Source: Chitinophagaceae bacterium | GTDB taxonomy: Bacteria > Bacteroidota > Bacteroidia > Chitinophagales > Chitinophagaceae | Assembly: GCA_016720565.1 (NCBI GenBank) | Contig: JADKKJ010000001.1 | Span: 1,192,849 to 1,256,848, forward strand | DNA length: 64,000 nucleotides | Direction: 5' to 3' | Part shown: in pieces, positions 25,913 through 34,232 of the stretch | Position numbering within the stretch: position 1 is the stretch's first letter | Layout of the letters: each line of letters begins with the position of its first letter | The notes under the pieces: model-generated | Databases searched by the model: none | Told to the model about the DNA's origin: nothing | Seen by the model: only the letters and a program-made list of their open reading frames with translations | Made by a program: the position numbers and the translations under genes

Positions 25913-26941
25913 TTATTTCAATCGTTTATTCATCACCGCAAACCAAAGAGGAGGTATAGCTGCCATCAGCATGGAGCCAGGATAACCGGTGGGTAATTGC
26001 GGACTTTCATCCAAATGCCGAAGGATCTGGTATTTCCTTGAGGCGCGATAATGATGATCGCTATGTCGGGTAAGTTCGAATAACATGATGCGCCCCATTT
26101 CATGATCGCTGTTCCAGGAATGTTTGGGGGTCACCATTTCCGGCTTTCCATCGGGAAGTAAATTTCTTCTTAATCCATAATGCTCGATATAATTGATGGT
26201 CTCCAGTAACAGTATGCCCGTAAACGCGATAACAATTCCAAATGGAACCCAGGCCCATCCAACTAATAAACCAATACCTGCCAGGTAAAGAAGGTTCCAG
26301 CAGGTGAAACGTATCATGGCATTATTAATACTGAATACTGCCTTACCCTGTTTATTTAAACGAAGGGCCTCCAGTTTCCAGGCATGGATATACTGCCCGA
26401 CAATAGAACGAAAAATAAAAACATAGAGCCATTCATTTTTACGGGCCGTGGCAGGATCCGCATCGGTGGCTACATTTTTATGGTGACCTCGGTTATGCTC
26501 AATAATGAAATGCTGGTAAAGAACAGGCAGTAATCCGGCCTTGGCGAAAAATATGGCCAGGCGGTTAGTACGGTGACCTAATTCATGGGATACATTTATT
26601 CCCAAAGCGCCCAGCACTACCCCGGTACAAAGCGTTTTTCCCCAGAGGTCGGCATTTGCAAGTTCCACCCTGCTTACTGTATGAAAATAATACCAGATCA
26701 AACCAAAACAAATGGGGGCTGACAGAAATAAGAGTATATCAAAAAATAATAGCTTAGATCGGGAGGCTTCCTGCTCTGCAGGAATATTGGCTGTTGATGT
26801 GGGCAGTACTATATCCAAAATGGGTATAAGAACAAAAGCCACTATGACCGTGGTCCAGCTCCATACGCCATTATAGTAAATAGCGAAAAATCCCGAATAA
26901 GGGATGGTATAGGCAAGCAGGTATTTAATATCCTTCCACAT
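25913..26941 (-). CDS. AlkB-family membrane di-iron alkane monooxygenase/fatty acid hydroxylase
   Basis: The 342 residues have six or more TM helices and all the histidine boxes of the AlkB family: HELGHR, EHNRGHH, LTRHSDHHY near the C-terminus, plus NYIEHYG. The di-iron centre hydroxylates a terminal methyl of alkanes or fatty-acid-like substrates and needs rubredoxin as electron donor. The Bacteroidota subgroup is usually annotated as alkane 1-monooxygenase. No rubredoxin gene is nearby, so substrate assignment is tentative. The start is ATG at 26941. Confidence 0.9.
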   Translation of the reverse strand: MWKDIKYLLAYTIPYSGFFAIYYNGVWSWTTVIVAFVLIPILDIVLPTSTANIPAEQEASRSKLLFFDILLFLSAPICFGLIWYYFHTVSRVELANADLWGKTLCTGVVLGALGINVSHELGHRTNRLAIFFAKAGLLPVLYQHFIIEHNRGHHKNVATDADPATARKNEWLYVFIFRSIVGQYIHAWKLEALRLNKQGKAVFSINNAMIRFTCWNLLYLAGIGLLVGWAWVPFGIVIAFTGILLLETINYIEHYGLRRNLLPDGKPEMVTPKHSWNSDHEMGRIMLFELTRHSDHHYRASRKYQILRHLDESPQLPTGYPGSMLMAAIPPLWFAVMNKRLK

Positions 26942-26984
26942 TCTCCTTAAAAATAAAAAAATCCGCCTTAACTGCCATGGTCAA

Positions 26985-27015
26985 TTTGCGGGCACCGCCC
27001 TATGCCCTACTTTTG
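26985..27015 (+). promoter_or_regulatory. Promoter of the DUF2130 gene
   Basis: TTTG (26985-26988), exactly 19 nt, then TACTTTTG (27008-27015). The start codon follows after 16 nt. Confidence 0.8.
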
Positions 27016-27031
27016 AGCTTTAAACCCCGGT

Positions 27032-28225
27032 ATGTCTACAAATATCACCTGTCCCAATTGCAAGCATGAATTTGCTCCCACCGATGCCATTCGGGAGGAA
27101 GTGGAAAAAGAACTGAACCGCAAAGCCATTGAGTGGCAGAAGAAGAAAAATGAAGAATACGAGGTCAGGCTGACAGAAGAGCGCAAAAAGATCCAATCCA
27201 GCCTGGAAGAGAATATTCGCAAGAATCTGGCTGCCGATTTTGAACAGCAACTCAGCATGCTTCAGAAGAACAATAAGGAGAATGAAGAAAAACTGGCGGA
27301 GGCGAGAAAACAGCAGGTGGAATACCTGAAAAAAGAACAGGATCTGAAGAATAAAGAAGCAGAGCTTGAACTTAATGTGCAGAAGCAGCTTCAATCAGAA
27401 AGAGAAAAATTATCACTGGAGATCAGGGGACAGGAAGAGCAAAGAATGCAGGTAAAAGAAACAGAATACCAGCTTCGTCTTAAAGAGATGGAAGAAAAGT
27501 TTGAGCAGCAGAAAAAGCTGGCCGAAGAGATGAGACGAAAAGCCGAGCAGGGATCCATGCAATCACAGGGTGAGGCACAGGAACTTGCCCTGGAAGAAAT
27601 GCTGAAGGCTGCATTTCCCTTTGATTCTATTGAGGAAGTTGGTAAAGGCGTAAAAGGCGCGGATTGCATTCAGGTCGTAAGAAATAATTTCGGACAGGAA
27701 TGCGGCAAGATCATTTATGAAAGCAAGCGTACCAGCAGTTTCTCTAATGAATGGATAGAGAAACTAAAAGCCGATATGCGCAGCCAGGGTGCTGAAATAG
27801 CAGTGATCGTTACGAAATCCATGCCTAAGGATATGGATTTTTTTGGGATAAAAGACGGGGTATGGATCTGTAGTTTTAGTGAAGTAAAAGCTTTATCCGC
27901 TGTTTTGCGGGATGGGGTGATAAGGATCGCTACTGCCAACAGAAGCAATGAGAACCGCGGCGATAAAATGCACCTGCTCTACGATTATCTTACCTCCAAC
28001 GAATTCGCCGAACAATGGAAGGCCATCCGCGAAGGATTTATGTCGATGAAACTTTCTATACAGAAAGAACGCGATGCCATGGAGAAATTATGGAAAGCAA
28101 GGGAAAAACAATTAGAGAAAGTATTACTGAATGCGGCCCATATCCGCGGTTCCATTGAAGGCATTTCAGGAATGGATGTCGATCTTAACTTACTAGAGGA
28201 CGGAAATACAGAATTACTTGATTAG
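27032..28225 (+). CDS. DUF2130-family coiled-coil protein
   Basis: The 397 residues start with ATG at 27032. A short zinc ribbon CPNCKHEF (6-13) is followed by a long charged coiled coil (about 20-180) and then a nuclease-like domain (185-300) with the conserved GADCIQVV, YESKRTSSF and an E-x-K-like core. DUF2130 is distantly related to RmuC/restriction nuclease folds, and its role is unknown. It has its own promoter (26985-27015) and ends in a CTAGC word array. Confidence 0.85.
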   Translation: MSTNITCPNCKHEFAPTDAIREEVEKELNRKAIEWQKKKNEEYEVRLTEERKKIQSSLEENIRKNLAADFEQQLSMLQKNNKENEEKLAEARKQQVEYLKKEQDLKNKEAELELNVQKQLQSEREKLSLEIRGQEEQRMQVKETEYQLRLKEMEEKFEQQKKLAEEMRRKAEQGSMQSQGEAQELALEEMLKAAFPFDSIEEVGKGVKGADCIQVVRNNFGQECGKIIYESKRTSSFSNEWIEKLKADMRSQGAEIAVIVTKSMPKDMDFFGIKDGVWICSFSEVKALSAVLRDGVIRIATANRSNENRGDKMHLLYDYLTSNEFAEQWKAIREGFMSMKLSIQKERDAMEKLWKAREKQLEKVLLNAAHIRGSIEGISGMDVDLNLLEDGNTELLD

Positions 28226-28258
28226 CTACTAGCGGCTAGCAGCTAGTAGCTAGCTGCT
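28223..28258. repeat. Palindromic CTAGC word array between convergent genes
   Basis: The TAG stop of DUF2130 is the first word of TAGCTACTAGCGGCTAGCAG and the run continues with CTAGTAGC words. It contains a perfect 10 bp stem AGCTACTAGC / GCTAGTAGCT and could end both convergent transcripts. Related words are at 10303-10342. Confidence 0.85.
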
Positions 28259-28920
28259 CAAAAGATCACCCATGAACAAATCAAGCCATCTAATAATTCA
28301 TAACTGACCTTCATTTCTGCATTCGCTTTTACAAAATAGCAATCGATCTGCCTGTTTTCATTATCCATACCATTCAACTGAATATCGTTCGCGAAATCCA
28401 CTCCCCCATTACCATACCATTTAAAAATGGATTCTTTGGCAGACCAGAGCAGGGTTAAAAGTTCAGGGTTCAGGGTTCCGGGTTCCGGGTTCTCGCCATT
28501 CACCATTGACCTATTCACTATTGACCATTCACTATTCACCATTGCCATTTCCTTTTCACTCAAGAACTTGCCTGCCACCTTAAAGATCCTCTCTCTGGGT
28601 TCTTCCACATCGATCCCGACCCTATGTGTTTTGCTTACAATAGCGGCTGCATAATCGCCACAATGAGAAATGCTGAAATGATATTCTTCATTCGGGAGGA
28701 AAGGCTTGCGGGTATCTGCTATCTGGATCAGCGAATAGGGAAAATCAGGATAAAGATATTGCAGCAGGAATCGGCCGGCCAGATGCTGTAATCGTTTATG
28801 TGGATGCGTCACATCCCGGTGCAGGGGCACATTACCCTTGAAGAATTCCTCTGTCTCCTCGATCTTCCAGATACCCAGGCGGCAGTCTTCGTTTATTTGT
28901 TGTTGATAAATAACCGGCAT
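28258..28920 (-). CDS. 4'-phosphopantetheinyl transferase (Sfp type) with a word-array insertion
   Basis: The 220 residues start with ATG at 28920. Sfp features: SISHCGDYAAAI, VGIDVEEPRERI (Mg-binding D104 and E106), FLSEKE and LLWSAKESIFKWYG (E163, K167). The enzyme transfers phosphopantetheine from CoA to a carrier-protein Ser. Between FLSEKE and LLWSAKE lie about 28 residues (roughly 126-154) encoded by two repeat words, GTGAATGG-type and CCCGGAAC-type; most family members have a shorter loop here. The frame is kept, so the protein is probably still active. The stop overlaps the palindromic array. Confidence 0.9.
   Translation of the reverse strand: MPVIYQQQINEDCRLGIWKIEETEEFFKGNVPLHRDVTHPHKRLQHLAGRFLLQYLYPDFPYSLIQIADTRKPFLPNEEYHFSISHCGDYAAAIVSKTHRVGIDVEEPRERIFKVAGKFLSEKEMAMVNSEWSIVNRSMVNGENPEPGTLNPELLTLLWSAKESIFKWYGNGGVDFANDIQLNGMDNENRQIDCYFVKANAEMKVSYELLDGLICSWVIF
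28459..28545. repeat. In-frame word array inside the phosphopantetheinyl transferase gene
   Basis: On the minus strand, GTGAATAG/GTGAATGG/GTCAATGG-type words (28497-28545) and CCCGGAACCCGGAACCCTGA-type words (28459-28496) encode VNSEWSIVNRSMVNGE and NPEPGTLNPEL. The same words occur in intergenic arrays at 10365-10450 and 33180-33195. Confidence 0.85.
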
Positions 28921-28971
28921 GAATCAGGGTTTCATCTTTATTTTGTGACGTTACCAAACCGAAGATAGAAA

Positions 28972-29508
28972 ATGATACTTTCCGACAAGCGGATACTGGA
29001 AGAAATGGAGAAAGGCACTATAAAGGTCGTTCCTTACGATCGCGAATGCCTGGGTTCTAACTCCTATGATGTGCACCTGGGAAAGACCCTGGCCACCTAT
29101 AAAGACCACCAGATCGACGCGAAAAAGCATAATAAGATCGAATTGTTTGAGATCCCCGATGAAGGCATCGTTCTCTACCCGCATATTTTCTATTTAGGGG
29201 TAACGCTGGAATATACCGAGACCCATGCCCATGTTCCTTTCCTGGAAGGAAAATCATCTACCGGTCGCTTAGGTATCGATATACACGCCACCGCAGGTAA
29301 AGGCGATGTTGGCTTCTGTGGCAACTGGACCCTGGAAATATCCGTGAAACAACCGGTGAAAGTTTATAAAGGCATGCCTATCGGACAACTGATCTATTTC
29401 CCGGTAGAGGGTGAGATAGAGATCAAATATGATCAGAAGAAAAACTCCAAGTATAGTCATCAGCCCGATGTGCCGGTGGAGAGTATGATGTGGAAGAATA
29501 AGTTCTAG
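28972..29508 (+). CDS. dcd: dCTP deaminase
   Basis: The 178 residues fit Dcd closely: MILSDKRILEEM at the start, GSNSYDVHLG, FLEGKSSTGRLGI with the catalytic Glu and Ser/Arg region, HATAGKGDVGFCGNWTLEI and PIGQLIYF. The trimeric enzyme deaminates dCTP to dUTP, feeding dTMP synthesis. The ATG at 28972 is 51 nt from the divergent transferase start. The stop codon begins a CTGTGAGC word array. Confidence 0.96.
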   Translation: MILSDKRILEEMEKGTIKVVPYDRECLGSNSYDVHLGKTLATYKDHQIDAKKHNKIELFEIPDEGIVLYPHIFYLGVTLEYTETHAHVPFLEGKSSTGRLGIDIHATAGKGDVGFCGNWTLEISVKQPVKVYKGMPIGQLIYFPVEGEIEIKYDQKKNSKYSHQPDVPVESMMWKNKF

Positions 29509-29545
29509 CTGTGAGCCATGAGCAGTGAGCTGTGAGCTAGACCTG
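29506..29545. repeat. CTGTGAGC/CATGAGC word array starting at the dcd stop
   Basis: TAGCTGTGAGCCATGAGCAG, continuing with further TGAGC words, begins at the TAG stop of dcd. An inverted relative lies at 30071-30112, so tspO sits between two oppositely oriented arrays of the same words. Confidence 0.8.
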
Positions 29546-29559
29546 AGCCCATCGAATGC

Positions 29560-30033
29560 CTAGCTGTTTAATCTCCAGATGGTATAATTTAAAATACTTG
29601 CAAAACTTACCCAACTGATATATGGAACCAGCAACCAGGCCGCAAGGGAACTGATCTTCCCAAATGAAAAAATGGTAAGCAAGATCAATATCCACATTAC
29701 AACGATCTCTGCGAACGCCCAACCTGGTTCATGCATTTCAAAAAATATCAACGACCAAAAGAAATTAAATACTAACTGTGCGGCAAATAAAATGAATGCT
29801 GTTCTTTTTACACTATCAGGTGCGTCAGATCTCCAGACCAGAAAAAGCGCAATCCCCATTAAAATATAGAGGGTGGTCCATACCGGGCCGAAGATCCAGC
29901 TTGGTGGGTTCCAGGATGGTTTTTGAATTGTTTGATACCAGCCAGTTACATTCCCGGCAGTAAAAAATCCACTAGTAAATCCAACTATTAAAGGGATCAG
30001 AATGGCTATTATCAGCTTTGCAGTGTTACTCAT
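29560..30033 (-). CDS. tspO: TspO/MBR family membrane protein
   Basis: The 157 residues start with ATG at 30033 and form five TM helices. The family motifs are visible: WYQTIQKPSWNPPSWIFGPV, WTTLYILMGIA, FNFFWSLIFF and LLVPYISWVSFASILN. TspO binds tetrapyrroles such as protoporphyrin IX and cholesterol-like ligands and has roles in stress response. The gene is convergent with dcd and is flanked by two word arrays that are inverted with respect to each other. Confidence 0.95.
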   Translation of the reverse strand: MSNTAKLIIAILIPLIVGFTSGFFTAGNVTGWYQTIQKPSWNPPSWIFGPVWTTLYILMGIALFLVWRSDAPDSVKRTAFILFAAQLVFNFFWSLIFFEMHEPGWAFAEIVVMWILILLTIFSFGKISSLAAWLLVPYISWVSFASILNYTIWRLNS

Positions 30034-30070
30034 AATAAAAGTTACAATTAAAAACTTTAATAGTTTGCTT

Positions 30071-30112
30071 AAAGCTCATAGCTCATGGCTCACAGCTCAC
30101 AGCTGGCTTACG
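30071..30112. repeat. GCTCACAG/GCTCATGG word array covering the DUF3810 stop codon
   Basis: On the minus strand the run CAGCTGTGAGCTGTGAGCCA, continuing with ATGAGC words, contains the TGA stop (30097-30099) of DUF3810 and follows the end codons SQL. Confidence 0.8.
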
Positions 30113-31173
30113 CCATACTTCTTATAATAAGCCACCAACCACAACACCACCTCGTTATAACTCCTCTTCCCCTCCGGCTGGTTATTCGCTTTCAGGAATT
30201 GCCCGTAACCCCACATCACAATGGGTTCAACAGGGTTTCTGTATCGCTTATAAAAATCCCGATAGGTCTTTATATCTTTTTTCACTTGCGGATGCAATCT
30301 CTCCACAGAGGCATGGGCCAGGGTTGTATCATAACTGCCTAATTCAATGATGCAGTAATTATACATATCATAATACACAGAATAAAGAAAGGCATTGTTG
30401 GGAAATCGATGGGTAGCGAGAAATCCCACAAAATTAGCTTCGTTCTCTCGGGCATAACCTAACTGATGCGCGATCTCGTGCGAGGTGACAAAGGGCTCAA
30501 TAAATCGCGGCACCGTGGTGTTCACCTGCGCTTCTCCGGAGAAGGGATTATAATATCCCTGGAAACCCAGGTAATTACCCAGGTAACTGTATAAAGAAGG
30601 CTTGGTGGAATTCCCCTTAAAAGATAAGAACGGATATTTCTTCGCTGCATCCTGGTAGGCCAGTCCTGCTGTATAAAACAACCGGCTTTTCTTATTAAAT
30701 GAATCTCGTTGTTCTTTAGTCACGAATTGTGCATAATAGTTCAGCTTTGACTGAATGGCCCCGGTCAGGGTATCCAGGTCGGCCACAGCATATTTCTTCA
30801 CTTCCAGTCCCAATTGCCCGGCAATACCGGTGCGGTTATAGTTCAGGCCCCAGAGCAGGTTGAAAAAAACGTAGACAAACAGTATGAAAAAGAAGATCTG
30901 CTGCATTCCGCTGAGCAGGTAGGCCCGGTTCACTTTTTTACGAAACAGGTCGCGGATCAGTATCCAGGTCTTATAAAACACCACCAGCCAGAGAAAACCA
31001 TAGACCACATCGCCCAGGCTAAAAGGAATCCAGCCGAATAGCAAACGTTGTACCCTGGAAATCAACGGGTAAGCAGCCAGGCTATAGTTTTTTTCCACAA
31101 AATCGGGATAGAGTGATATCCATTTTATGGCGATCGTGAGCAGGATGAGGAGCAGCCAGCTCCAACTTTTCAT
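30097..31173 (-). CDS. DUF3810-family membrane protein with a metalloprotease-like HExxH
   Basis: I place the start at ATG 31173 (MKSWSWLLLILLTIAIKW); the longer TTG frame adds 12 residues. The 358 residues have three TM helices in the first third. A soluble part follows with the motif SHEIAHQLGYARENEANF, which is HExxH plus a downstream Glu, consistent with a gluzincin-like zinc site. The family is common in Bacteroidota, and protease activity is inferred, not shown. It is divergent from the DUF177 gene. Its stop lies in a word array. Confidence 0.85.
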   Translation of the reverse strand: MKSWSWLLLILLTIAIKWISLYPDFVEKNYSLAAYPLISRVQRLLFGWIPFSLGDVVYGFLWLVVFYKTWILIRDLFRKKVNRAYLLSGMQQIFFFILFVYVFFNLLWGLNYNRTGIAGQLGLEVKKYAVADLDTLTGAIQSKLNYYAQFVTKEQRDSFNKKSRLFYTAGLAYQDAAKKYPFLSFKGNSTKPSLYSYLGNYLGFQGYYNPFSGEAQVNTTVPRFIEPFVTSHEIAHQLGYARENEANFVGFLATHRFPNNAFLYSVYYDMYNYCIIELGSYDTTLAHASVERLHPQVKKDIKTYRDFYKRYRNPVEPIVMWGYGQFLKANNQPEGKRSYNEVVLWLVAYYKKYGVSQL

Positions 31174-31304
31174 AAGGCGGCTAAATATCCGGGCTAGTAG
31201 TGCTTGCAATCCATCAATTTTTAAGTATCTTCAAAATCAGCCTTTTAACAGGTCCGTAGTACAAAAATAATCGAAATTTAGCCTGAAATTCCGCTTATTT
31301 CTCC

Positions 31305-31312
31305 TACCTTTG
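31305..31312 (+). promoter_or_regulatory. -7 element upstream of the DUF177-rpmF operon
   Basis: TACCTTTG (31305-31312) matches TAnnTTTG and lies 22 nt before the DUF177 start codon. I see no convincing TTTG at 19-21 nt. Confidence 0.5.
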
Positions 31313-31334
31313 CACACTCTTTAAAAGTACGCAC

Positions 31335-31886
31335 ATGAGCCGGCGCAGAGATTTCGAAATAGCTTTTGTAGGGTTGAAACCGGGCATCCATGAGTACGAT
31401 TATGTGATCGACGACAGGTTCTTTGAGGCATACCAGCAGCAGGACTTCCATAACTGCAAGGCTCATGTGAAATTATCACTTGACCGCAAGAGCAGTTTCA
31501 TGCTTTTGAAATTTGAAGTGGGAGGAGTGCTGGAAACGGTATGCGATCGTTGCAACAGCAACCTGCCTTTTGAGCTTTGGGATGAGTTCAATATCACCGT
31601 TAAGATGGTGGAGAACCCCGAAGTGATGAATGGCCAGGAGGAAGATCCGGATGTTTATTATATCGGCAATGGCGAGAGCCATATCGATGTGGCCGACTGG
31701 ATCTATGAATTCATCAACCTTAGCATTCCGATGCAGAAGGTTTGTACTTTTGAAAATATGGACGGCCCCTATTGCAACAAGAACGCGAAGGCTTTGCTGG
31801 AACAGCTGGAAGCCGAAGAAGACGAAAAGAGGAAACAGAACCCGATCTGGAAAGGATTGGAGAAATTCAAAGGGCTGGACCAATAA
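31335..31886 (+). CDS. DUF177/YceD-family protein
   Basis: The 183 residues contain the conserved ETVCDRCNSNLPF (CxxC) near 70 and, further on, a C...GPYCNKNAKALL segment, which may bind a metal. The protein sits directly upstream of rpmF and plsX, as in many bacteria, where the family is thought to act in 23S rRNA or ribosome biogenesis. Spacing to rpmF is 38 nt and the strand is the same. The start is ATG at 31335. Confidence 0.9.
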   Translation: MSRRRDFEIAFVGLKPGIHEYDYVIDDRFFEAYQQQDFHNCKAHVKLSLDRKSSFMLLKFEVGGVLETVCDRCNSNLPFELWDEFNITVKMVENPEVMNGQEEDPDVYYIGNGESHIDVADWIYEFINLSIPMQKVCTFENMDGPYCNKNAKALLEQLEAEEDEKRKQNPIWKGLEKFKGLDQ

Positions 31887-31924
31887 GAACGTAAAATAAA
31901 TATTGACTTTTTAATTTTAGAGAT

Positions 31925-32113
31925 ATGCCAAATCCGAAACGCAGACATAGTCAGCAAAGAAGCGCAAAGCGCAGGACACATTACAAGGCGGTTGCCTCCA
32001 CCTTAACTACCGACAGTACTACCGGCGAAACACATGTTCGTCACCGTGCACACGTTAGTGAAGGTAAGTTGTACTATAAAGGCAAGGTTGTAGCTGAGAC
32101 CGTAGTAAAGTAA
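31925..32113 (+). CDS. rpmF: 50S ribosomal protein L32
   Basis: The 62 residues are MPNPKRRHSQQRSAKRRTHY followed by a short hydrophilic tail, with the L32 signature HRAHVSEGKLYYKGK. The N-terminal PKRR(H/T)S motif is universal. The zinc-binding Cys pairs of many L32 proteins are not visible, so this is the Cys-free type. It lies between DUF177 and plsX. Confidence 0.95.
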   Translation: MPNPKRRHSQQRSAKRRTHYKAVASTLTTDSTTGETHVRHRAHVSEGKLYYKGKVVAETVVK

Positions 32114-32141
32114 TTTATCCCTCTTAACTCATTAAATACCG

Positions 32142-32172
32142 ATCCCGGAACCTTCCGGGATGGTATTTTTTT
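32142..32172 (+). terminator. Terminator or attenuator between rpmF and plsX
   Basis: A perfect stem ATCCCGGAA / TTCCGGGAT with CC loop is followed by GGTATTTTTTT. It may reduce read-through from rpmF into plsX, whose start lies 13 nt further. Confidence 0.75.
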
Positions 32173-32184
32173 ATTTGTGGAACA

Positions 32185-33123
32185 ATGACTATCGGTATAG
32201 ACATGATGGGAGGTGATTATGCTCCGCTGGAAGCAGTGAAGGGCCTCTCGCTTTACTTTCAGTCAACCGGTACCCCCGCCTCTCTTCTCCTTCTCGGAGA
32301 TCAAACTACCATTGAAAATTTATTGGACGAAGAAGGGATCTCCCGCGATCACCTGACCATTGTTGGTACAGAACAGGTGATCGATATGGACGATTCCCCT
32401 ACCCGCGCCCTAAAGGAGAAACCTAAATCATCTATTGCTGTTGGTTTCCAGTTACTGGCTTCCGGAAAAATGGATGCCTTCATCAGCGCGGGCAATACCG
32501 GCGCCATGCTGGTAGGTACTTTATTTACAATTAAGGCCCTGGAAGGAGTTATTCGCCCGGCTATTTCCACTATTGTTCCTAAGGTTAGCGGTGGTTCAGG
32601 AATATTACTGGATGTAGGATTGAATGCCGATTGCAAACCCGAGCAGTTGAACCAGTTTGCCATTATGGGCAACGTGTATGCCCAATTGATACTGGGTGTA
32701 GAGAAACCAAGGGTAGCGCTTATCAATGTAGGGGAAGAAGAAGGAAAAGGAAACTTACTGGCCCAATCCGCCTATCCCCTGCTCAAGGAAAACAAGCATA
32801 TTCATTTCATAGGAAATATTGAGGGCCGCGATCTTTTAATGGATAAGGCCGACGTAATGGTTTGTGAAGGTTTCACTGGTAATATTCTGCTGAAAATGGC
32901 CGAATCATTGTATGAGGTGGGCAGAATGAGAAACCTGGATGATGAATTCTTCAACCGTTTCAATTTTGAGAATTACGGCGGCACTCCCGTGCTGGGCGTA
33001 GCAAAACCAGTGATCATTGGTCATGGTATCTCCGGATCGCTTGCATTCTCCAACATGATCAAACTCGCCCAGCTGATGCTGGAGAAGAAAGTGATGGAGA
33101 AAATGAAAGAAGAACTTAGTTAG
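32185..33123 (+). CDS. plsX: Phosphate acyltransferase PlsX
   Basis: The 312 residues start MTIGIDMMGGDYAP, the PlsX signature. They continue with the SAGNTGAML loop, ISTIVPKVSGG, VGLNADCKPEQL and GFTGNILLKMAES. The enzyme forms acyl-phosphate from acyl-ACP, the first committed step before PlsY in phospholipid synthesis. Its position after rpmF is conserved widely. The stop TAG at 33121-33123 opens a large inverted word array. Confidence 0.96.
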   Translation: MTIGIDMMGGDYAPLEAVKGLSLYFQSTGTPASLLLLGDQTTIENLLDEEGISRDHLTIVGTEQVIDMDDSPTRALKEKPKSSIAVGFQLLASGKMDAFISAGNTGAMLVGTLFTIKALEGVIRPAISTIVPKVSGGSGILLDVGLNADCKPEQLNQFAIMGNVYAQLILGVEKPRVALINVGEEEGKGNLLAQSAYPLLKENKHIHFIGNIEGRDLLMDKADVMVCEGFTGNILLKMAESLYEVGRMRNLDDEFFNRFNFENYGGTPVLGVAKPVIIGHGISGSLAFSNMIKLAQLMLEKKVMEKMKEELS

Positions 33124-33243
33124 GAAAGTTGAGCTGTTGAGAGGTTGAGCTGTTGAGCGAACATTTCTCAATTCTCAGTATTCACCATTCACCTTTATTC
33201 ACCCCTCAATCCTCAACCTCTCAACAGCTCAACAGCTCAACCC
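33121..33243. repeat. Inverted word arrays GTTGAGCTG...CAGCTCAAC forming a long hairpin past plsX
   Basis: The left arm (about 33127-33157) has GTTGAGCTGTTGAGAGGTTG-type words and the right arm (about 33211-33243) their complements CAACAGCTCAACAGCTCAAC. About 53 nt with TTCACCATTCAC words separate them. It could fold as a terminator-like hairpin. The same words occur at the GH3 3' end and in the PPTase gene. Confidence 0.8.
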
Positions 33244-33298
33244 AAAATACCCTATTCAAGGTAGAAGACCGCCAAATTTCCTACATTAGCTTCACCGA

Positions 33299-34111
33299 AT
33301 GCAGAAACCACCAAGTTTACTATTCGCCTTATTGTTTTGTTTAAGTGCCTGGTCGCAACCTGCGGACAGCAGCGCCATGATATTCTCCACTTCTTTTTAT
33401 ATACCTACCGATAATACCGTTTACTATCAATTGGGAGATACCCGTGTACCTATCCGGATCATGCAATATGGAAATGATCGGCATATTCTTTACCTCAACC
33501 TTCATGATAATGAATTTACCTCGGTGCAGGCGGCCAGGTTGTTATTAGAGCAGCAGGGTGGCACGCTGGTAAAACTGGAGAATAATGGACAAAGAATGAT
33601 CCGGTTCAGGTTAAGAGGAAAGAAATTCCTGGTGGATCCCAATCGTATTTTCAGTCGGGAGGGAATTGAAAGATCTTTGCGGGAGACACGCACTTATATG
33701 CCCTGGGCGGTGGATGAGATCGAGAAGTTCGGACAAAGGATCCTGGACCTTATACCAGGGAATATTTCCTGCGTGGTGGCTTTGCATAATAATTTTGAAG
33801 GTTCTTTCTCAATAAAGAATTACCTGCCTGGTGGCGACCGATCGAATGATGCGCAGGCGGTGCAGTTCCTGGACATGAACGATCCGGATGATATTGCCCT
33901 GACCACGGACGAGGATATCTACCGGGCCATGGTAGCAGGAAGATTCAATAGTATACTCCAGGACAATACCCGGGTGAAAAGAGATGGCTCCCTGAGCGTT
34001 TACTGCGGAGCCAGGGGAATTCGTTATATCAATATTGAAACAGAGCATGGCAGGCTGGAGAGTTACCAGCGAATGCTGCAGGTATTGCTCCAGTACCTTG
34101 AAAAAGAATGA
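33299..34111 (+). CDS. Secreted M14-like (zinc carboxypeptidase/desuccinylase fold) protein
   Basis: The 270 residues start with a signal peptide (MQKPPSLLFALLFCLSAWSQ). The zinc motif HDNE is at 69-72 (LNLHDNEFTS), a third His is in VALHNNFEGSF, and a Glu in YINIETEHG could be catalytic. The layout HxxE...H...E agrees with M14-type metallopeptidases or AstE/ASPA-like hydrolases. The substrate is unknown. It lies between plsX and tRNA-Lys and is probably monocistronic. The family call is by motif only. Confidence 0.7.
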   Translation: MQKPPSLLFALLFCLSAWSQPADSSAMIFSTSFYIPTDNTVYYQLGDTRVPIRIMQYGNDRHILYLNLHDNEFTSVQAARLLLEQQGGTLVKLENNGQRMIRFRLRGKKFLVDPNRIFSREGIERSLRETRTYMPWAVDEIEKFGQRILDLIPGNISCVVALHNNFEGSFSIKNYLPGGDRSNDAQAVQFLDMNDPDDIALTTDEDIYRAMVAGRFNSILQDNTRVKRDGSLSVYCGARGIRYINIETEHGRLESYQRMLQVLLQYLEKE

Positions 34112-34139
34112 TATTTGCTCTCTTATTCAGCAAAAAACT

Positions 34140-34171
34140 TTTGGAACAAAACTTGGCAACCCGTATTTTTG
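34140..34171 (+). promoter_or_regulatory. Promoter of tRNA-Lys
   Basis: TTTG (34140-34143), exactly 20 nt, then TATTTTTG (34164-34171) in the Bacteroidota promoter pattern, with the tRNA starting 61 nt later. Confidence 0.8.
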
Positions 34172-34232
34172 CCCTCCCAAAAACGGATAAGGAAGGTTCG
34201 CCCGATCTAGCCGGTTTTGAGGAAAACAGGTC

